DNA of 6,621 bases, from NCBI GenBank assembly GCA_903854075.1, contig CAINVI010000293.1, positions 1-6,621 on the forward strand, given 5' to 3'. This stretch comes from Candidatus Pollutiaquabacter sp. (GTDB lineage: Bacteria; Bacteroidota; Bacteroidia; AKYH767-A; 2013-40CM-41-45). Shown here piece by piece: positions 1-6,455 of the stretch (position 1 is its first letter; each line of letters starts with the position of its first letter). Below the pieces are notes generated by a model. It did no database searches and was not told where the DNA came from. It saw only the letters and a program-made list of their open reading frames with translations. Made by a program: the position numbers and the translations under genes.

Positions 1-56
1 GTTCGCTCAATTATGAAAGGTTTACCAACAACGGCTGATGTGACAGAGAATAGCCT

Positions 57-863
57 TCAGTCTTTTTTACCCTCTGCGACGGTTCCGTTGAACTGGATTT
101 TCGCCTCCGACAACGCCGGGTCATTCATGAAAATACTGATGATGCGGTTATTGATACCCGATTTTCCGAACGTTGAAAATTCAACCGTTGCCAGGGATGA
201 GTCGCCGGGCGATAGGTTGCTCTTTGAAAATTGAACGGTTATACCGGGACCATTCGATTTGGCCTTGTGTATGACCAGCTCTGATTGACCATCATTATAA
301 ATCGTAAAAGTTCGACTGGCTTTGCGGCCTGCCTGAATAGTGCCATATTCCAAAACGGTCACAGGTATGCGAGCCCGTTGAACAGAGGCGGAGTCCTGTG
401 CAGTCATTGGCGGGAAATAGTCTTCCAACTGTGCTGTTATCGAAAATTGTTTGGCGGGTGTTTCTGTGTCAGTCGTCATGAGGACGCAACGGTCGAGTAC
501 GAATCCATAATCATCGATTTTCCTCGCATCGTAGCGAATAGCCAGATAACTTTCCTTGCCGGGCAAAATAAGACTATCCTTTAGAGAAACAGATAGGTGA
601 GGCGGAAAATCTTTGGAAGTTGTATTATGCATGTACACCGTATAACGAATGGCTTCATTGCCTTCGTTATAGAGGAACAAAGTATCAAGCTTCACATCAT
701 TTTTCTTCACCTTCCCGAGATAGATGGAAAACTTTGAAGCACGAAGTGAGCCTGATTTTTTCGGAAAGCGGTCTTCCAGCATCGGGCCGGAAGCCACGAT
801 AGTTCGTTGCCCGTAGAGCTCCGTCGAACACAGTAACAAGAAGTAAAGTAGTAAATAACGCAT
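57..863 (-). CDS. Secreted two-domain DUF1573-like (Ig-like) protein
   Basis: A 268-residue protein of unknown function, probably exported. The first 18 or so residues form a signal peptide (MR, a long Leu/Tyr/Phe core, then LYG before Q). Two Ig-like beta domains follow. The second, about residues 170-262, reads like DUF1573: an L-EYGTIQAGRKASRTF strand pair, a YNDGQSELVI strand, an L-PGDSS turn and an FGKSGINNRIISI strand. The first, about residues 44-145, is a more diverged copy with the same order of elements (KFSIYLGKV, LYNEGNEAI, ILPGKESY). The SCGCT-type cysteine motif common in DUF1573 proteins is absent; the equivalent stretch is KSNGPGI. The ATG at 863 is preferred because it starts directly at the signal peptide; a TTG at 869 would add only two residues. 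It lies 37 bases after mgtE with no visible promoter between, so co-transcription is likely. A role as a periplasmic or surface scaffold protein is inference only. Confidence 0.72.
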   Translation of the reverse strand: MRYLLLYFLLLCSTELYGQRTIVASGPMLEDRFPKKSGSLRASKFSIYLGKVKKNDVKLDTLFLYNEGNEAIRYTVYMHNTTSKDFPPHLSVSLKDSLILPGKESYLAIRYDARKIDDYGFVLDRCVLMTTDTETPAKQFSITAQLEDYFPPMTAQDSASVQRARIPVTVLEYGTIQAGRKASRTFTIYNDGQSELVIHKAKSNGPGITVQFSKSNLSPGDSSLATVEFSTFGKSGINNRIISIFMNDPALSEAKIQFNGTVAEGKKD

Positions 864-900
864 GGTCAACGGTAAGGATGAAATTGTTGATCCGTCCTTG

Positions 901-2280
901 TCAGAGCAGTAATCCTTTCAGGAAGAAGTAGGCCAGGGAGAAATAGATGACAAGTCCGGTAACGTCCACGAGTGTAGCAATAAAAGGTGCGGATGAAATT
1001 GCCGGGTCTACACCAAGACGTCGTAAAAGTAGTGGAAGCATCGATCCGGATAAGGTGCCAAAGATGACTACGCCGACCAGGGAAAAACTAACGGTGAAAG
1101 CGATCATCATCCAGTGCGGACCATACATATCAGTGAATAAGGTCCACGCAGCGATGCGCAGGAATCCGATGATACCGAGAATGGAACCAAGGACTAGTCC
1201 GGATAACAATTCGCGTCGCATCACCAGCCACCACTGCTCGATGGTCAACTCGCCAAGTGCCATGGCACGGATGATCAGTGTTGCAGCTTGAGATCCGCTG
1301 TTACCGCCGGACGAAATAATTAACGGGATGAATAAGGCAAGAATGACAGCACGATTCAGTTCATTGGTGAAATATCCCATAGCACTTGCCGTCAACATTT
1401 CGCCCAGGAAGAGAATGATGAGCCAGCCGGCACGTTTGCTGACCATTTCGCGAAAAGACACTTTCAAATAGGCATCTTCGAGCGCTTCAGTACCTCCGAA
1501 TTTCTGGATGTCTTCGGTATCTTCTTCTTCGATAACGTCAACAACGTCGTCAATGGTTATAATACCTAACAACAGTCCGTTGAAGTCAGTGACAGGAAGT
1601 GCCACTCGGTCGGTTTGTTTGAATACTTCGATCGCTGACTCCTGGTCATCTTTCGCATTCAGCGAAGCATATTGATGGTCCATCAGCTCGCTGACCTTCT
1701 GCTGTAATGGTGCAAGCAGAAAATCTCTGACTTTGATATCGTCGAGCAAAAATCCTTTGTTATCCGTAACATAAATGACGTTAAGGGTTTCGGAATCTTT
1801 TCCGAAATTCCGGATGTGATCCAACACCTGCTGCACTGTCCAGTCTTCTTTGACCGAAATGAAGTCGGGCGTCATAAGTCGACCGATGGATTCTTCCGGA
1901 TACTGCAAGAGCTGGTTGGCTGTCTTGCGCTCCTCATCGGAGAGTAGTGAAAGGTATTTTTGCAAGGTTGCCGGTGGCAACTGTTCAAATAATGCGGTAC
2001 GGTCGTCCGGTGAAATTGCGTTCAGCGTACTGGAGAGCTGGTCGACCTGAAAAGATTGTAAGAGTTCGACTTGAATATCAAAGTCGAGGTGTTCAAAGGT
2101 CTTGACTGCTTTTTCTGCGTCGAGTACCTGGAATACTTTCGTGAAATCGATTTCTTTGGACGTGTTGATTACCTCGGCGAGCTCTTCTGGCTGAAGAAGC
2201 GCAGAAAGCTGCTTCAGCTTGTAGAGGTTGCGCGTAACCAATCGCTCGGCAAGCAACTCTTTTTCTTCGTAGCTGACCAT
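901..2280 (-). CDS. mgtE: Magnesium transporter MgtE
   Basis: A 459-residue inner-membrane Mg2+ channel/transporter, full length for the family (about 450). The order is: N-terminal helical MgtE_N domain (about 1-130), two CBS domains (about 131-195 and 198-255), an acidic plug helix (about 256-283) and a C-terminal pore domain with about five membrane helices (284-459). In Thermus MgtE, cytosolic Mg2+ bound between the N, CBS and plug domains closes the pore. The matching acidic residues appear here as E253, E256 and D257 in the EEEDTEDIQK stretch. The pore signature GGNSGSQAA begins at 325. D425 (in GVDP) and D439 (in LVDVTG) align with Thermus D418 and the selectivity-filter D432. Start ATG at 2280 has no clear Shine-Dalgarno. 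The likely promoter is at 2324-2331. First gene of a probable two-gene unit with the DUF1573-like gene. No M-box riboswitch was recognised in the leader. Confidence 0.97.
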   Translation of the reverse strand: MVSYEEKELLAERLVTRNLYKLKQLSALLQPEELAEVINTSKEIDFTKVFQVLDAEKAVKTFEHLDFDIQVELLQSFQVDQLSSTLNAISPDDRTALFEQLPPATLQKYLSLLSDEERKTANQLLQYPEESIGRLMTPDFISVKEDWTVQQVLDHIRNFGKDSETLNVIYVTDNKGFLLDDIKVRDFLLAPLQQKVSELMDHQYASLNAKDDQESAIEVFKQTDRVALPVTDFNGLLLGIITIDDVVDVIEEEDTEDIQKFGGTEALEDAYLKVSFREMVSKRAGWLIILFLGEMLTASAMGYFTNELNRAVILALFIPLIISSGGNSGSQAATLIIRAMALGELTIEQWWLVMRRELLSGLVLGSILGIIGFLRIAAWTLFTDMYGPHWMMIAFTVSFSLVGVVIFGTLSGSMLPLLLRRLGVDPAISSAPFIATLVDVTGLVIYFSLAYFFLKGLLL

Positions 2281-2323
2281 GGATGATCGTCCATTTTGGT
2301 GTGAAATCTGGGGATTTGCCCTG

Positions 2324-2331
2324 CAAATATA
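2324..2331 (-). promoter_or_regulatory. Bacteroidota-type -7 element for mgtE
   Basis: On the minus strand this reads TATATTTG, an exact match to the Bacteroidota TAnnTTTG element. Transcription would start near 2317 and leave a leader of about 37 bases before the mgtE ATG. About 20 bases upstream the sequence is T-rich (the tail of a run of T) but has no clear TTTG -33 box. The position makes sense for the only gene downstream. A chance match in AT-rich DNA cannot be excluded. Confidence 0.5.
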
Positions 2332-2350
2332 CGAAATTCAGGGTATTTTG

Positions 2351-2385
2351 GAAAAAAAAGAACCATCGGTTGTCACACCGACGGT
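2351..2385 (-). terminator. Intrinsic-terminator-like hairpin on the minus strand
   Basis: Read on the minus strand, ACCGTCGGT (2385-2377) pairs with ACCGATGGT (2370-2362) across the 6-base loop GTGACA. That is 9 pairs, one of them G-U. It is followed directly by TTCTTTTTTTTCC. On the plus strand the same stem has an A/C mismatch and no downstream T run, so the minus strand is the favoured reading. It lies upstream of the predicted mgtE promoter. It therefore either ends a minus-strand RNA arising in 2390-2580 or acts as an attenuator if mgtE is also transcribed from further upstream. Confidence 0.55.
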
Positions 2386-2431
2386 CCCCCACACGAAACA
2401 TGAACACTAAACTATACTATAACTAACAACG

Positions 2432-2470
2432 CACCTTTTATCGGAATGTTGTGGGCTTAACATTACTTGA
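2432..2470. repeat. Two-box direct repeat, copy 1
   Basis: Box A, CACCTTTTATC, spans 2432-2442 and box B, CATTACTTGA, spans 2461-2470. Both recur exactly in copy 2 at 2520-2552 in the same order and orientation. The gap between boxes is 18 bases here and 12 bases in copy 2. Six bases after box B lies TATGACAG, where copy 2 has the promoter element TATTTTTG, so copy 1 could be a decayed duplicate of that promoter region or a second regulator-binding array. Confidence 0.6.
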
Positions 2471-2500
2471 CACTAGTATGACAGATTTTAACAGCTATTA

Positions 2501-2513
2501 ACGGTCGGACCGT
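2501..2513. repeat. Perfect 13-bp palindrome ACGGTC-G-GACCGT
   Basis: The arms ACGGTC and GACCGT are perfect inverted repeats around one central G. It sits between the two copies of the direct repeat and about 45 bases upstream of the candidate -7 element at 2558-2565. Size and symmetry fit a binding site for a dimeric regulator; no regulator family was recognised. It overlaps a second inverted repeat, GGTCGGA at 2503-2509 with TCCGACC at 2537-2543, whose 27-base loop contains box A of copy 2. Confidence 0.4.
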
Positions 2514-2519
2514 GAATAA

Positions 2520-2552
2520 CACCTTTTATCAAGGCATCCGACCATTACTTGA
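2520..2552. repeat. Two-box direct repeat, copy 2
   Basis: Box A (CACCTTTTATC, 2520-2530) and box B (CATTACTTGA, 2543-2552) repeat exactly the boxes of copy 1, with 12 bases between them. Box B ends five bases before the TATTTTTG promoter element of the downstream gene, so a factor binding here would touch the promoter spacer. Exact 11-base and 10-base words in the same order within 120 bases are unlikely to be chance, but the purpose is inferred from position alone. Confidence 0.6.
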
Positions 2553-2557
2553 ATTGG

Positions 2558-2565
2558 TATTTTTG
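2558..2565 (+). promoter_or_regulatory. Bacteroidota-type -7 element for the 178-residue protein gene
   Basis: TATTTTTG matches TAnnTTTG exactly. Transcription would begin around 2572, leaving a leader of only about 10 bases before the ATG at 2582. No good TTTG -33 box lies about 19 bases upstream (CATC is found there), which may mean that an activator bound at the flanking repeat boxes assists this promoter. Confidence 0.45.
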
Positions 2566-2581
2566 AAGTAAACTATCGTTT

Positions 2582-3118
2582 ATGCGCATCTCTTTAGGAA
2601 TCGGTTCGCGGGTCCGTCATCCCGAATATGGCGAAGGTGTTGTAATCCAGGTCAAGCCGGAAGAATTTATGATCACTTTCATGCAGTTCGGTATGCGGGA
2701 AATTGAGCGTACGTACGAGGGGTTGGAGGTGATGGATGCCAATGACATGGACAACGATCTGGTATCTCTTGCCGACATTGAAGTGTTGCTGGTGAATATT
2801 ATCCGCAAGTATTCGGACCTTCAGGAGCGGGTTGAAATTGGTAATAAATGGACAGGTGGCAAGATGATTTTGCAGCCCGGCGACACTTCGCTGAAGCCTA
2901 AGGAAGTTCCGATTGATGTATTCTTTAACAAGATAGTGATGTTACGCGATAGACTACGCGTACTGGAGCAGCGCATCAATGCCAGCGAAAAACTAACGGA
3001 AGAAGATAAAGTGAACATGCAGCAATATGTGACACGTTGTTACGGCTCACTTACAACGTTCAACGTGCTCTTCAAATACCAGACTGACGGATTCGTCGGT
3101 GATAAGTCTTCCGGCTGA
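2582..3118 (+). CDS. UvrD-C/Tudor-like domain protein of unknown function
   Basis: A 178-residue cytoplasmic protein with no signal peptide or membrane segment. Residues 7-50 (IGSRVRHPEYGEGVVI, then ITFMQFGMREI and LEVMD) resemble the small beta-barrel (Tudor-like) domain at the C-terminus of UvrD/PcrA helicases, also called DUF3553, which in PcrA contacts RNA polymerase. The typical GxRVxHxxYGxGVV turn is clear. The rest is probably mostly helical: an acidic helix around 60-85, a KWTGGKMILQPGD segment at 89-101, a helix FFNKIVMLRDRLRVLEQRI at 114-132, and a third helix around 139-166. The C-terminal part carries no motif I can assign, but its regular charged pattern suggests a conserved fold. 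No helicase motifs are present, so this is a stand-alone protein. It sits alone after its own promoter and 138 bases before uup. Nucleic-acid or RNA-polymerase association is a guess from the N-terminal resemblance. Confidence 0.65.
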   Translation: MRISLGIGSRVRHPEYGEGVVIQVKPEEFMITFMQFGMREIERTYEGLEVMDANDMDNDLVSLADIEVLLVNIIRKYSDLQERVEIGNKWTGGKMILQPGDTSLKPKEVPIDVFFNKIVMLRDRLRVLEQRINASEKLTEEDKVNMQQYVTRCYGSLTTFNVLFKYQTDGFVGDKSSG

Positions 3119-3207
3119 ACCTCGGAAACCACACTGCCGGATCAATCTTAATGAAACTGCAGTCAATAAGTACTTCCGGAAACGGTGAAGAGTGCGGTCT
3201 TCAGCGG

Positions 3208-3215
3208 TATATTTG
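3208..3215 (+). promoter_or_regulatory. Bacteroidota-type -7 element for uup-MFS unit
   Basis: TATATTTG matches TAnnTTTG exactly, 42 bases before the GTG start of uup. A start site near 3222 would put the hairpin at 3220-3239 at the very 5' end of the RNA. No convincing TTTG -33 box is seen at the expected spacing. The same octamer occurs before mgtE and before the gene at 6481, which supports a shared sigma factor. Confidence 0.5.
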
Positions 3216-3219
3216 CAAT

Positions 3220-3239
3220 TCAGTACGCCGCCGTACTGA
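3220..3239 (+). promoter_or_regulatory. 5'-end stem-loop in the uup leader
   Basis: TCAGTACG (3220-3227) and CGTACTGA (3232-3239) form a perfect 8-bp stem with a 4-base loop CCGC. It starts at or next to the predicted transcription start and ends 17 bases before the GTG of uup. Possible roles are an RNA-stabilising 5' cap, a translational control element, or a DNA operator with dyad symmetry. The following bases are AT-rich but have no T run, so it is a poor terminator for the upstream gene. Confidence 0.4.
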
Positions 3240-3256
3240 CTATTTAATTTCAAGAC

Positions 3257-5149
3257 GTGAATCTCCTCTCTGTAGAACAACTCACCAAATCATATGGTGA
3301 CAAAGTCCTTTTTCGGGACCTCAATTTCGGTATACAGAAAGGGGAGAAGGTGGCGTTGGTTGCCCGCAACGGTACCGGAAAGTCCACGCTGTTGCGCATT
3401 ATCGCCGGACTGGATACGGCCGACGGTGGAACTATTTCAGTGCGGAAGGATACGAAAATCATCTACCTCGAGCAGGAGCCGCCGTTCGATCAGGAAAAAA
3501 CAATTTCGGAAATTCTGTTCAGCAGTGAACAACCGGTAATGTCCTTGATAAAAGAGTACGAGTTGTTACTCGAAGAGCAATCTTCGGATCCGGATCGATT
3601 TGATCACCGCCGCCTGGAGACGGTGACGGCGAGGATGGATGCTGAGCAAGCGTGGGACTATGAAGTCCGCGTCCGGCAGGTATTGTCTCGACTCGATATT
3701 CACGATCTGAAACAACCGATCCGCACTTTTTCGGGCGGTCAACAAAAAAGAATTGCGCTGGCAAAAGTGTTGCTGGAGCCCGCCGATCTACTGATTCTTG
3801 ACGAGCCTACCAATCACCTTGATGTTGAAATGGTGGAGTGGTTGGAAGAACTTCTTTCTCGCTCTACACTTTCATTGTTGCTGGTCACGCACGATCGTTA
3901 CTTTCTGGATCAGGTGTGTTCCAAAGTGTATGAACTGGATCGCGGACAGCTATTCGGCTACGAAGGCAATTACTCTTTCTTTCTTGAAAAGAAAGCGGAG
4001 CGGGAGGAGATGGAGTCGCGTACGGTGGATAAGGCCCGAAATATTTTCCGCACGGAGCTGGAGTGGGCGCGGCGTATGCCGAAAGCCCGCGGAACAAAAT
4101 CCAAGTCCCGGATGGATGCATTTCATGAACTCAAGAAAAAAGTGTCAGGCCGTAAACAAGATGATGCACTTGAGCTCGATATAAAAATGAATCGTATCGG
4201 TGGTAAGATTATTGAGTTGAAAAAAGTATACAAGCGTTACGATGAAAAGGTCATTCTAAAAGGCTTCGATTACACCTTCCGCACCGGCGAACGTGTTGGT
4301 ATTGTCGGGAAAAACGGCTGCGGGAAATCCACCTTTCTTAATATGCTGACCGGAAAAGATGAACCTGACTCCGGAAAGATCAATGTTGGCGAAACGGTAG
4401 TTTTCGGTTATTATGCGCAGTCCGGATTGTTGGTGAAGCAGGATAAGCGTGTAATAGAAGTGGTGAAGGATCATGCTGAAATAATCCGGCTGTCGGACGG
4501 TTCGAAAGTATCGGCGTCGCAATTCCTGCAGCTCTTTCAGTTTCCGCCGGAAATGCAACAGACGTTTGTTTCCCGCTTATCTGGGGGCGAAAAACGACGG
4601 TTACACTTGCTGACTGTATTGTTGCGAAACCCCAACTTCCTCATCCTCGATGAACCTACCAACGATCTCGACTTGTTGACACTGGCAACGTTGGAGGAAT
4701 TCCTATTGCACTTCAATGGAGTGTTGGTACTGGTTTCCCACGATCGTTATTTTATGGATAAGTTGGTGGATCACCTTTTTGTTTTCGAAGGTGACGGTGT
4801 GATACGCGATTTCAACGGGACTTATTCAGAATACCGCGATGACTTGGATGATCGTGCCGCGGCGCGCAAAAAGGAGGAAGCACAAAAGCGCACGGCGCAG
4901 GAGTCTCGCAGTACGCCACCGACCGTTGCACGAAAAAAGATGTCTTTCAAAGAAAAAACCGAGTTTGAGAAGTTGGGCAAGGATATCGAATCCCTTGAAA
5001 CGGAGAAAGCTGAACTCATGAAGCAGTTGAACGAAGGTACAGGAGATCACAGTCGCCTGCTGGAGTGGTCTTCCCGACTGGAATCTGTTTTAGCCGGAAT
5101 TGATGAAAAATCGTTACGTTGGCTGGAGCTTTCTGAATTGGAAAGCTGA
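3257..5149 (+). CDS. uup: ABC-F ATPase Uup
   Basis: A soluble 630-residue protein with two ATPase domains and no membrane segments, matching E. coli Uup (635). Domain 1 has Walker A ARNGTGKST at 36-44, signature SGGQQ at 159-163, Walker B with catalytic E183 and switch H212. The linker at about 243-311 holds the WARRMPKARGT and KSKSR stretch of the ABC-F tRNA-interaction arm. Domain 2 has Walker A GKNGCGKST at 351-359, LSGGEKRR at 441-448, E466 and H495. Residues 560-630 form the Uup-type C-terminal coiled coil, opening KKMSFKEK. ABC-F proteins bind the ribosomal E site and act on stalled or assembling ribosomes. E. coli uup mutants also show more precise transposon excision. The GTG at 3257 is the only usable start, as a stop lies at 3245 in frame. 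The first Walker A glycine is Ala36. The gene is followed after 29 bases by the MFS gene. A vertical, housekeeping Uup is more likely than an antibiotic-resistance ABC-F because of the C-terminal coiled coil. Confidence 0.93.
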   Translation: MNLLSVEQLTKSYGDKVLFRDLNFGIQKGEKVALVARNGTGKSTLLRIIAGLDTADGGTISVRKDTKIIYLEQEPPFDQEKTISEILFSSEQPVMSLIKEYELLLEEQSSDPDRFDHRRLETVTARMDAEQAWDYEVRVRQVLSRLDIHDLKQPIRTFSGGQQKRIALAKVLLEPADLLILDEPTNHLDVEMVEWLEELLSRSTLSLLLVTHDRYFLDQVCSKVYELDRGQLFGYEGNYSFFLEKKAEREEMESRTVDKARNIFRTELEWARRMPKARGTKSKSRMDAFHELKKKVSGRKQDDALELDIKMNRIGGKIIELKKVYKRYDEKVILKGFDYTFRTGERVGIVGKNGCGKSTFLNMLTGKDEPDSGKINVGETVVFGYYAQSGLLVKQDKRVIEVVKDHAEIIRLSDGSKVSASQFLQLFQFPPEMQQTFVSRLSGGEKRRLHLLTVLLRNPNFLILDEPTNDLDLLTLATLEEFLLHFNGVLVLVSHDRYFMDKLVDHLFVFEGDGVIRDFNGTYSEYRDDLDDRAAARKKEEAQKRTAQESRSTPPTVARKKMSFKEKTEFEKLGKDIESLETEKAELMKQLNEGTGDHSRLLEWSSRLESVLAGIDEKSLRWLELSELES

Positions 5150-5178
5150 ATAATTGTCACTAATACCATACGCTGAGC

Positions 5179-6441
5179 ATGCTATCCGACGTTATCAAGC
5201 ACCGTGAATCCTTTATTGCTTTTCGGCACAGGGATTTTCGTCGCTTTTTGTCTGCCAAGTTCCTTTTGACACTCGCACTTCAAATGCAGTTTGTTGTTAT
5301 CAGCTGGCAGGTGTATGAAATTACTCACGATGCGCTTTCGTTGGGTTTGCTGGGACTGGCCGAAGCTATTCCAGCTGTCGGAATTGCCTTGTATGGCGGT
5401 TATGTCGCCGATCGCAGCGACAAACGTAAAGTGGTCGTCATCATTACAGCTTTGCAGCTGTTGCTGGCTGTGGCAGTCTGGTTCTTTTCCGGATTGGTGA
5501 TTTCGGGCAAGCTGCATTCCGTACTTCCGTTTTATGGGGCGATGTTCTTCGTGGGTGCGCTGCGCGGTTTCTACAGTCCTTCTCAGTTCTCCTTAATGAC
5601 ACAACTCGTTCCACGTGAAGCCTACGCGAATTCCTCGGCCTGGAATTCCACCTTCTGGCATATCGGTGTGGTACTGGGTTCAGCGTTAGGAGGGCTCTTT
5701 CTGGGTTGGTTCGGTAAACAGGCTACCTACATCATTGTATCTGTACTGGTTGGATTGGCCTTGGTGCAAATTGCGCGAATACCTTCGCAGCCTATACAAA
5801 GTGTCTCGCGCGGCGAAGGTGTCCTGGAAAGTATACAGCAAGGTTTACGCTTTGTATTCCGACGTCAGGAGATTCTCGGTGCGATGTCGCTCGATCTTAT
5901 CGCAGTACTGTTTGGCGGTGCAACAGCTATGCTTCCGGTATTTGCCAAAGAAGTGCTCGAAGTCGGGGAGACCGGTTTTGGATTGTTGCGGGCAGCACCA
6001 TTTGCAGGGTCCGTCATCATGGCGTTGTACATGACGAAATACCCGCCTTTAAAGAATGCCGGAAAAAAGTTGTTGATCTGCGTAGCCGGATTTTCGCTCT
6101 GTATGATTGCGTTCGCCCTGAGCCGTAATTTTTATCTATCCCTGTTTATTCTGGCGCTGAGCGGAGCTTTTGATAATGTTAGTGTTGTTATTCGTTCCAC
6201 CATTATGCAATTTCTTACGCCGGATGACATGCGCGGACGCGTTTCATCCGTCAGCACGATGTTCATATCCTCTTCTAACGAAATTGGGGCCTTTGAATCG
6301 GGCTTTGCCGCAAAATTACTGGGACTTATTCCATCTGTAATTGTTGGTGGCACCATTGCACTGGCCTCGGTTGGGGCTGCAGCAGCGGGTTTGCCACGGT
6401 TGAGAAATTTACAATTGGACGACAAACGGCCGGTTCGTTGA
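5179..6441 (+). CDS. MFS transporter, EntS-like (MFS_3 type)
   Basis: A 420-residue inner-membrane protein with about 12 hydrophobic helices in two six-helix halves. The cytoplasmic N-terminus (1-23) is basic. The loop after helix 2 carries the MFS motif A as GGYVADRSDKRKV at 73-85. A longer central loop lies around 202-232. The second half has the stretch LTPDDMRGRVSSV (346-358) followed by SSSNEIGAFESG (364-375), typical of the MFS_3 group that includes the enterobactin exporter EntS and many uncharacterised exporters. Proton-driven export of a small molecule is inferred from the family; the substrate cannot be told. The ATG at 5179 is 29 bases after uup with no terminator or promoter between, so the two are probably co-transcribed. 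No siderophore biosynthesis genes lie nearby, so a siderophore role is not supported. The product has no reading-frame break and is full length. Confidence 0.92.
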   Translation: MLSDVIKHRESFIAFRHRDFRRFLSAKFLLTLALQMQFVVISWQVYEITHDALSLGLLGLAEAIPAVGIALYGGYVADRSDKRKVVVIITALQLLLAVAVWFFSGLVISGKLHSVLPFYGAMFFVGALRGFYSPSQFSLMTQLVPREAYANSSAWNSTFWHIGVVLGSALGGLFLGWFGKQATYIIVSVLVGLALVQIARIPSQPIQSVSRGEGVLESIQQGLRFVFRRQEILGAMSLDLIAVLFGGATAMLPVFAKEVLEVGETGFGLLRAAPFAGSVIMALYMTKYPPLKNAGKKLLICVAGFSLCMIAFALSRNFYLSLFILALSGAFDNVSVVIRSTIMQFLTPDDMRGRVSSVSTMFISSSNEIGAFESGFAAKLLGLIPSVIVGGTIALASVGAAAAGLPRLRNLQLDDKRPVR

Positions 6442-6455
6442 TTGTTTCTGATTAG

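Larger units (their letters stand above)
2281..2581. other. Divergent intergenic region between mgtE and the Tudor-like gene
   Basis: This 301-base region has no supported coding frame. From the mgtE side it holds the mgtE leader and promoter (to about 2331), a minus-strand terminator-like hairpin (2351-2385), an A-rich stretch with CACGAAACATGAACAC-like wording, the first repeat copy (2432-2470), a TTAACA-rich segment (2457-2500), the 13-bp palindrome (2501-2513), the second repeat copy (2520-2552) and the plus-strand promoter (2558-2565). A CCCACA at 2388-2393 can pair with TGTGGG at 2450-2455. The density of repeats and dyads is well above that of the other gaps in the window. Confidence 0.7.

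Noticed and set aside
1..70. End of a plus-strand gene (frame ending at the TGA at 36-38) with a GGCT/AGCC hairpin and T run at 63-68 as a terminator
   Set aside because: Only about ten codons are visible and match nothing I know; the stem is 4-5 bp and the T run is the Lys-Lys codons of the minus-strand gene, so it cannot be supported.
285..584. Plus-strand frame of 99 codons inside the DUF1573-like gene
   Set aside because: It is antisense to a gene with a clear signal peptide and domain pattern, and shows no recognisable motif.
2281..2350. M-box Mg2+ riboswitch before mgtE
   Set aside because: The predicted leader is about 37 bases and shows none of the conserved M-box helices; M-boxes are mainly known from Firmicutes.
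2093..2407. Minus-strand frame of 104 codons overlapping the mgtE start
   Set aside because: It overlaps the mgtE N-terminal coding region in another frame, has a shadow-like composition rich in Arg/Cys, and spans the terminator-like hairpin.
2433..2530. TTTTATC words as DnaA boxes of an origin
   Set aside because: They do not match TTATNCACA and occur only twice, as part of a longer direct repeat.
3110..3141. Inverted repeat TCCGGC/GCCGGA at the end of the Tudor-like gene as a terminator
   Set aside because: Only 6 bp with a 20-base loop that spans the stop codon, and no T run follows.
3257..5149. Antibiotic-resistance (ribosome protection) ABC-F protein
   Set aside because: The C-terminal coiled coil and overall length match Uup, and no leader-peptide attenuator is present upstream.
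5179..6441. Siderophore or antibiotic export role for the MFS protein
   Set aside because: EntS-like resemblance is only at family level and no biosynthesis or resistance genes are nearby.
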